The notes under the pieces were generated by a model. The model was not told the DNA's origin, searched no databases, and was given only the letters and a program-made list of their open reading frames with translations. A DNA stretch of 64,000 bases from Tabrizicola fusiformis (GTDB lineage Bacteria; Pseudomonadota; Alphaproteobacteria; Rhodobacterales; Rhodobacteraceae). The position numbers were made by a program, and so were the translations under genes. The stretch is from contig NZ_JABUHN010000005.1 in the NCBI RefSeq assembly GCF_013328815.1, positions 62,001 through 126,000 of the forward strand. The letters run 5' to 3'. This document shows, piece by piece, positions 59,147 through 64,000 of this stretch; position 1 is the first letter of the stretch, and every line of letters begins with the position of its first letter.

Positions 59147-60079
59147 TCAGCGCGCGGCGTGGAAGTTCTGCCCAAGGGCGGCGGGCGCGTTCAGCGCCGC
59201 CCGGCCCCGGCCCGAGGACATGATGACCAGCACAAGAATGGTTATCAGATACGGCGACATCGACAAGTATTCCACCGGGATGGCGCTTCCGGCTGCCTGC
59301 AGATTAAGCTGAAGCACCGAAATGCCGCCGAAAAGATAGGCGCCGATCAGCGCCCGCCACGGCTTCCAACTGGCAAAGACCACGATGGCCAGCGCGATCC
59401 AGCCCGCCCCCGCGGTGATCCCGTCCACCCATTGCGGCACGCGCACAAGGCTCACATAGGCGCCGCCCATCCCGGCCATCGCCCCGCCAAAGGCGATGGC
59501 GCCCAGCCGGATGCGGTTGACCTTGTAACCCAGCGCATGGGCCGCCTCATGGCTTTCGCCCACCGCGCGGATGATCAGGCCCAGCCGCGTCGCCTTCAGC
59601 ACCCACCACAGCAGCACGACCATGGCGACCGAGAAATAAACCACCCAGTCATGGCTGAACACGATCCGGCCCAGCACCGGAATGTCGCGCAAGGGGCCAA
59701 AGGGCACGGCCCCCGTCAGCGGCGGCTTGATGCCGTTGTAGTTCTGCCCCATCAGCGACGACAGCCCCAGCCCGAACAGCGTCAGCGCCAGTCCCGTTGC
59801 CACCTGATTGGCCAGAAGAACCTGCGTCAGGAAGGCAAAGACCAGACTAAGCACCATCCCCCCCAGCGCCCCGCCCAGAAAACCGAGGAGCGGGCTGCCG
59901 GTGCCCACTGCGGTGATAAAGCCGCAGATGGCGCCCATGATCATCATGCCCTCGACGCCGAGGTTCAGCACGCCCGCCTTTTCCACCACCAGCTCGCCCA
60001 GCGCCGCCAGCAGGATCGGCACCGCCGCCACCATGAGCGAGGCGACCAGAACCACCAGATTGATACCGCCGATGTCCAT
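59147..60079 (-). CDS. ABC transporter permease, nucleoside type (second subunit)
   Basis: A 310-residue permease of the YufQ/NupQ type with about eight to nine helices. It begins INLVVLVASLMVAAVPILLAALGELVVEKAGVLNLGVEGMMIMGAI, the branched-chain-permease-like signature; RAVGESHEAAHALGYKVNRIRLGAIAFGGAMAGMGGAYVSL (about 199-240) is the EAA-equivalent region. ATG 60079 overlaps the previous stop as TAATG. Longer in-frame starts would lie within the neighbour gene and were rejected. Confidence 0.92.
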   Translation of the reverse strand: MDIGGINLVVLVASLMVAAVPILLAALGELVVEKAGVLNLGVEGMMIMGAICGFITAVGTGSPLLGFLGGALGGMVLSLVFAFLTQVLLANQVATGLALTLFGLGLSSLMGQNYNGIKPPLTGAVPFGPLRDIPVLGRIVFSHDWVVYFSVAMVVLLWWVLKATRLGLIIRAVGESHEAAHALGYKVNRIRLGAIAFGGAMAGMGGAYVSLVRVPQWVDGITAGAGWIALAIVVFASWKPWRALIGAYLFGGISVLQLNLQAAGSAIPVEYLSMSPYLITILVLVIMSSGRGRAALNAPAALGQNFHAAR

Positions 60080-61173
60080 TAACGGGCCCCCGTGGTGCTG
60101 CGCCCGATCAGGCTGCGAATGCGGAAGTTGGTCAGCACATCCACCCCCAGAAGGAAGAACAGAAGCATCCCCTGAAAGGCCTGAATGGCCGATGACGGCA
60201 GGCCCAGATTGGTCGAAGCCATCTCGCCCCCGATATAGGTCAGCGCCATCAGAAGGCCCCCCAGCAGAATGCCGACCGGGTTCAGCCGGCCCAGAAAGGC
60301 CACGATGATGGCGGTAAAGCCATAGCCCGAGTTGAAGTCGATGCTGATCTGCCCGGCCGGACCCGTCACCTCGAACATGCCCGCCAGCCCCGCCAGCGCG
60401 CCGGAAATCCCCATGCACAGCACCACCAGCGTCGCCGGGTTCACCCCATGGAACCGCGCGGCACGCGGCGCCTGTCCTGCCAGTTTGATCTGAAAGCCAA
60501 GGATGTGTTTTTGCAGCAGGACATAGGCCAGCACCACCACCGCCAGCGCCGCCACCCCGCCCCAATGCAGCCCGCTGCCCGCGATGAGTTCGGGGTTCTG
60601 CGCCGCAGGATAGCTGGAAAAGTTGCGGCTGCCGGGAAAGCCCGCCCCCTCGGGGTTGCGCAGGAACCCGGTCGAGGCCATGGCAAGGATGGTCTGCGCC
60701 ACATAGACCAGCATCAGCGAGACCAGAATTTCATTGGTGTTGAACCGGGTCTTCAGGATTGCCGGGATCATCGCCCAGACCCAGCCGCCGAAAGCTCCGG
60801 CAAGGATCATCAGCGGAAAGATCAGCCGGCTTTCCGTCGGGTAGAAGGCCAGCCCCACCCCGGCGCCGCAAATGGCGCCCATGATGTATTGCCCTTCGGC
60901 CCCGATGTTCCAGATGCCCGCACGAAAGCCCAGCGACAGCCCCACCGCGATCAGCACCAGCGGCCCCGCCTTCACCAGCAACTGTCCCCGCAGATACCAA
61001 GCGAATTCTCCGAACAGCGGATCCCAGAAGATGGTGCGGATCACCTCGAACGGGTTCTTGCCAAGGGCCGCGAACATCAGCCCGCCCGCGATCATGGTCA
61101 ACGCCACCGCCACGACCGGCGTGGCATAAAGCCAGAAGCGCGAGGGGTTGGGCCGTTTCTCAAGCCGGATCAT
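60079..61173 (-). CDS. ABC transporter permease, nucleoside type (first subunit)
   Basis: A 364-residue permease of the YufP/NupP type. GLSLGFRAGIWNIGAEGQYIMGAICGAGVGLAF (about 79-110) and PRAARFHGVNPATLVVLCMGISGALAGLAGMFEVTG (about 232-270) are family hallmarks, and about nine helices are visible. It pairs with the following permease. It begins 24 bases downstream of the ATPase stop. Coupling suggests equal expression of the two subunits. Confidence 0.92.
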   Translation of the reverse strand: MIRLEKRPNPSRFWLYATPVVAVALTMIAGGLMFAALGKNPFEVIRTIFWDPLFGEFAWYLRGQLLVKAGPLVLIAVGLSLGFRAGIWNIGAEGQYIMGAICGAGVGLAFYPTESRLIFPLMILAGAFGGWVWAMIPAILKTRFNTNEILVSLMLVYVAQTILAMASTGFLRNPEGAGFPGSRNFSSYPAAQNPELIAGSGLHWGGVAALAVVVLAYVLLQKHILGFQIKLAGQAPRAARFHGVNPATLVVLCMGISGALAGLAGMFEVTGPAGQISIDFNSGYGFTAIIVAFLGRLNPVGILLGGLLMALTYIGGEMASTNLGLPSSAIQAFQGMLLFFLLGVDVLTNFRIRSLIGRSTTGAR

Positions 61174-61197
61174 GTGCTTGCCCCCATGGTTGCCAGA

Positions 61198-62724
61198 TCA
61201 GACATGATGCGCCACCTCCATCCCGTGGGCGCCGCCCATCATCAGCCCGATCTCGTCCACCGTCAGCCCCTGCACCGGGCGCGGGGGCGTCAGCCGCCCG
61301 CCGTTCAGCACCGCAAAACGGTCCGAGATTTCCAGCAATTCATCGAGATCTTGCGAAATCACCACCACCGCCGCGCCTTCGGCGGCGCGGTCCAGAATTG
61401 CCTGCCGGATCGCGGCGGCGGCGGCGGCATCGACGCCCCAGGTCGGCTGGTTGATCACGATGACCAGCGGTTCCTGGCTCAATTCCCGCCCGATGACGAA
61501 TTTCTGCAGATTGCCCCCCGACAGCGCCCGCGCCGCCACATGAGAGCCCGGCGTGCGCACGTCATAGGCTTTGATCACCCGCTCGGCATAGTCGCGGGTC
61601 GCGGCCCAGTCGATGAAGCCGTTCTTGGTCAGTCCCTTGCGGATTGCCCCGGTCAGAAAGGCATTCTCGACAAGGCTCATGTCCGGGGCTGCCGCATGGC
61701 CCAGCCGGTCTTCGGGCGCGGCGACCAGCCCGGCACGGCGCCGCTCGCCCGGCCCCTTGTCGCCCATCGGCGCGGAATCGATCCGCACCCGGTCTGATGG
61801 CGCCGCAATCTCACCCGAGAGTGCCAGCAAAAGCTCGTCCTGCCCGTTGCCGGCCACCCCGGCGATGCCCAGAACCTCGCCCGCCGAAACGGTAAAGCTG
61901 ACCTCTTTGAGCGAGGTGCCGAACGGAATGGGCGAAGCCACCGACAGATCCGATACGCCCAAGAGGACGCGCCCCTTTTCCCGCCCATGACGTTCGGGCG
62001 GGGTCAGGGTGGCGCCCACCATCGCCTCGGCCAGTTCGCGCGCGGATGAGGTCTTGGGGTCGGCGGTGCCCACCACCTTGCCCCGCCGCAGGATCGTGGC
62101 CGCATCGCACAGGCTGCGGATTTCTTCGAGCTTGTGGCTGATATAGAGGATCGCGGTGCCTTCGGCCGACAATTGCCGCAGGGTGCGGAACAGAATCTCC
62201 ACCTCTTGCGGCGTCAGAACCGAGGTCGGCTCGTCCATGATCAAAAGCTTGGGGTCTTGCAGCAGGCAGCGGATGATCTCGACCCGCTGACGCTCCCCGG
62301 CAGAAAGGTCGCCCACCATCCGCGACGGGTCCAGCGGCAGGCCATATTCCTCGCTGACGGCGCGAATCTTGGCGGCCAGTTCCTTCATCGGCGGCGGGTT
62401 TTCCATGCCGAGGGCGACGTTTTCGGCCACGTTCAGCGCCTCGAACAGGCTGAAATGCTGAAACACCATCGCCACGCCGGTTGCCCGGGCCGCACGCGGC
62501 GCCGCCGGGGCATAATCCGCACCCTTCCAGACCATGCGCCCCTGATCCGGCTTGACCAGCCCGTAGATCATCTTGACCAGAGTCGATTTGCCCGCGCCGT
62601 TTTCGCCCAGAAGCGCGTGAACCTCGCCCTCGCCGATGGAAAAGGACACATCCGCATTGGCCACCACGCCCGGATAGGCTTTGGTGATACCTTCGACCGC
62701 CAGAAGAACAGGCCGTTCGCTCAT
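61198..62724 (-). CDS. ABC transporter ATPase, nucleoside type (tandem domains)
   Basis: A 508-residue ATPase with two nucleotide-binding domains, as in RbsA/YufO. The first has Walker A GENGAGKSTL (about 42-51), LSAGERQRVEI and LLIMDEPTSVL; the second has VAGNGQDELLLALSG in place of a canonical Walker A and LSGGNLQKFVIGRELSQEPLVIVINQPTWGVDAAA. The altered second site is normal for this family. ATG 62724 overlaps xdhC stop (ATGA). It drives purine nucleoside import. Confidence 0.93.
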   Translation of the reverse strand: MSERPVLLAVEGITKAYPGVVANADVSFSIGEGEVHALLGENGAGKSTLVKMIYGLVKPDQGRMVWKGADYAPAAPRAARATGVAMVFQHFSLFEALNVAENVALGMENPPPMKELAAKIRAVSEEYGLPLDPSRMVGDLSAGERQRVEIIRCLLQDPKLLIMDEPTSVLTPQEVEILFRTLRQLSAEGTAILYISHKLEEIRSLCDAATILRRGKVVGTADPKTSSARELAEAMVGATLTPPERHGREKGRVLLGVSDLSVASPIPFGTSLKEVSFTVSAGEVLGIAGVAGNGQDELLLALSGEIAAPSDRVRIDSAPMGDKGPGERRRAGLVAAPEDRLGHAAAPDMSLVENAFLTGAIRKGLTKNGFIDWAATRDYAERVIKAYDVRTPGSHVAARALSGGNLQKFVIGRELSQEPLVIVINQPTWGVDAAAAAAIRQAILDRAAEGAAVVVISQDLDELLEISDRFAVLNGGRLTPPRPVQGLTVDEIGLMMGGAHGMEVAHHV

Positions 62725-63668
62725 CCGATGCGCTCCTTCAGGGTTCGGGCCGGGCTGCGGCCCAGGATTTCGGCGGCGACCGATATTGCGATGGCCTGCG
62801 GATGCTTGCCTAGCGCGGGATTGCCGATCGGGCAAAGGATGGTTGCGATAATTTCGGGCGAATGCCCCAAAGCGTGCAACCGGCTGCGAAACCGTGCCCA
62901 TTTCGTGGCCGAACCGATCAAGCCGCAGGCAGCAAAGCCATGGGCCAGCAGCCGGTGGCACAGCTCAAGGTCCAGCGCATGGCTGAAGGTCAGAACCAGA
63001 TGCTCCGCGTCCTGCGGCGCAAGGGCTACCGCCGCCGCCATATCGGGCGCGGGCAGGGCGCGCACCCCGGGCGGGACGCTGTCGGGAAACCGCTCTGGCG
63101 CCACGTCAACCCAGGTGATTGCGAGATCGGGCAGGGGCGCCAGCACCGAAACCAGCGCCCGCCCGACATGGCCCGCCCCCCAGATCCACAGCGCGCGGGC
63201 AGGCTGTGCCACAGGCTCGACCAGCCAGCCCTGAACCAGCGTGGTTGCAGGCCGCGCACCCTGCGCCCGTGCCCGGTCCAGAAGCCGTGCCACGGCGAGC
63301 GGGGGAGGTGAGCCGTCCAGCGCCCGCGCCACCAGCCCCGATTTCGCTTCGGGCAGGGTGGTGGCATCGTAAACCTCGCTCACCAGCGTCACCGCGCCGC
63401 CGCAGCATTGGCCGATGTTCGGACCCAGCGCGACGCGCTCAACCACCGTTCCGCCGGTGGCCAGCATCGCCCGCGCCCGCGTTGCCGCCTGATGTTCCAG
63501 CGCGCCGCCGCCGATCGTGCCCGATTGCCCCCCGTTCTGGCCCCCGGCCCAGACCAGCATCGCTGCCCCCGCCTCGCGCGGTGAGGAACCTTCGTGCGCC
63601 GCAATCACCACGCGGGCCACGCGGCCGTGCAGGGCAATCGCCGCACGCAGGGCCTCAAGATCAAACAT
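62721..63668 (-). CDS. xdhC: Xanthine dehydrogenase accessory protein XdhC
   Basis: A 315-residue chaperone that inserts sulfurated molybdenum cofactor into xanthine dehydrogenase. The N-terminal XdhC domain has VVIAAHEGSSPREAGAAMLV and TIGGGALEHQAATRARAML; the CQQC-like region reads IGQCCGG (about 86-92). The C-terminal Rossmann domain has ALWIWGAGHVGRALVSVLAPL and LIGSATKWARFRSRL (about 237-251). ATG 63668 is preferred; GTG 63677 is also possible. It overlaps the xdhB end by eight bases. Confidence 0.93.
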   Translation of the reverse strand: MFDLEALRAAIALHGRVARVVIAAHEGSSPREAGAAMLVWAGGQNGGQSGTIGGGALEHQAATRARAMLATGGTVVERVALGPNIGQCCGGAVTLVSEVYDATTLPEAKSGLVARALDGSPPPLAVARLLDRARAQGARPATTLVQGWLVEPVAQPARALWIWGAGHVGRALVSVLAPLPDLAITWVDVAPERFPDSVPPGVRALPAPDMAAAVALAPQDAEHLVLTFSHALDLELCHRLLAHGFAACGLIGSATKWARFRSRLHALGHSPEIIATILCPIGNPALGKHPQAIAISVAAEILGRSPARTLKERIG

Positions 63669-64000
63669 CGGGGCCACCCGCCGAAGAATTTTCGTCCGAA
63701 AATTCTTCGCGCCCCTCCTGACGCCGCACGGCCATCAGCACCCGTTCCGCCGTGGCCGGGGCGTCCAGCGCGACATAGCGCGAGCCGTCGCCACAGGCCG
63801 CCACCGCGTTCGACAGCGCATAAAGCGCCGAAATGCCCAGCATGAAGGGCGGCTCACCCACCGCCTTGGACTTGCCCACACTATCCTCGCGGTTGGGGCG
63901 GTCCCAGAGGGCGACATTGAACACCCGCGGCCGGTCCGAGCAGGCCGGAATCTTGTAGGTGCTGGGGGCGTGGGTGGTCAGCCGCCCCTTGCCGTCCCAG
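63661..64000 (-). CDS. xdhB: Xanthine dehydrogenase large subunit, C-terminal part (start outside window)
   Basis: The last 113 residues of the molybdenum subunit. LTTHAPSTYKIPACSDRPRVFNVALWDRPNREDSVGKSKAVGEPPFMLGISALYALSNAVAACGDG matches the conserved C-terminus with the GEPPFMLG motif, including the active-site Glu in GEPP. The final 16 residues (EEFSDENSSAGGPDV) are encoded across the palindromic repeat at 63683-63708 and look like a non-native extension. Xanthine dehydrogenase oxidises hypoxanthine/xanthine to urate. Confidence 0.93.
   Translation of the reverse strand, partial: WDGKGRLTTHAPSTYKIPACSDRPRVFNVALWDRPNREDSVGKSKAVGEPPFMLGISALYALSNAVAACGDGSRYVALDAPATAERVLMAVRRQEGREEFSDENSSAGGPDV
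63683..63708. repeat. Dispersed AT-rich palindrome, family D copy 3 (in xdhB)
   Basis: GAAGAATTTTCG (63683-63694) and CGAAAATTCTTC (63697-63708) with a TC loop. It is the exact reverse complement of the copy at 24627-24652. Unlike the others it lies inside a coding sequence, at the end of xdhB. Confidence 0.85.

Noticed and set aside
59147-60565. One fused permease protein of 472 residues
   Set aside because: The true start is at 60079 (TAATG overlap); the extension is the neighbouring gene read in another frame.
1-64000. CRISPR arrays, IS elements, prophage or integron
   Set aside because: No regularly spaced repeats with unique spacers, no transposase, integrase or phage structural genes were visible. 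The repeats found are short palindromes without associated genes.
1-64000. tRNA genes
   Set aside because: No cloverleaf with GGTTCGA-type T-loop and acceptor pairing was recognised. A GGTTCACC in the 18803-18866 repeat is part of the inverted repeat, not a T-arm.

Overview
The window is GC-rich, gene-dense DNA from an alphaproteobacterium, most likely a Rhodobacteraceae (Rhodobacter/Gemmobacter/Paracoccus-like) chromosome. This rests on protein character (XdhC next to a BMP-type nucleoside transporter, an SQR with the Rhodobacter-type cysteines, a DUF1127 protein, many PotABCD-type importers), on short ATGA/TAATG gene overlaps, and on intergenic palindromic repeats that I associate from memory with this family. 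No plasmid, phage, IS element, CRISPR array or tRNA was recognised. Both edges cut genes: an ABC ATPase at the left and xdhB at the right.

Left third (1-29400). Two spermidine/putrescine-type ABC importers come first. One (1-2269) is followed by a convergent RidA-like gene and an IclR regulator. The other (5190-9742) is followed directly by an agmatinase-family ureohydrolase (9745-10701), which suggests uptake and hydrolysis of a guanidino compound. A VOC protein and a ThuA-like protein sit divergently between them around two palindromes. A leftward housekeeping operon follows: rimO, then a SPOR lipoprotein, dacA-type PBP, tmk, holB, tatD, a PhnP-like metallo-hydrolase and an AEC permease. 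Rightward genes encode AsmA, a rhomboid protease and a divergent ATP-grasp-like protein. Next come a PanE-like reductase and an MBL hydrolase (leftward), gatC-gatA, a lipoprotein plus amidase pair, the RNase P RNA and rpmG.

Middle (29400-46200). An HscC-like Hsp70 lies next to a membrane J-like protein that lacks the HPD motif. After it come a Bax-inhibitor-1 protein, a DUF1127 protein divergent from a LysR regulator, a quinone oxidoreductase, and an XRE regulator behind a candidate sigma-54 promoter. A HisN-type phosphatase, an 8-oxoguanine deaminase, argD-argF, a uracil-DNA-glycosylase-like protein with four cysteines, DUF1993, an isochorismatase-fold hydrolase, an MFS permease and aldose epimerase complete this part.

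Right third (46200-64000). A zinc-uptake locus has znuA divergent from zur-znuC-znuB around one near-palindromic Zur-type site. It is followed by a PepSY membrane protein with a small DUF2946-type protein, a dimethylglycine/sarcosine-dehydrogenase-like enzyme, a GH25 muramidase, an EF-hand protein, an AhpD-like protein, a DUF938 methyltransferase and a DadA-like oxidase. A sulfide:quinone oxidoreductase has an ATTC-N8-GAAT box inside its promoter. The last leftward operon is xdhB-xdhC-ATPase-permease-permease-BMP binding protein, coupling purine uptake to xanthine oxidation.

Four families of intergenic palindromes are scattered through the window. One copy has been absorbed into the 3' end of xdhB. 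The most unusual candidates for follow-up are the Hsp70/J-like pair, the ATP-grasp-like orphan, the cysteine-bearing UDG-like protein, the ABC-agmatinase operon and the repeat families. All functional statements come from reading the sequence by eye; no database search was run.
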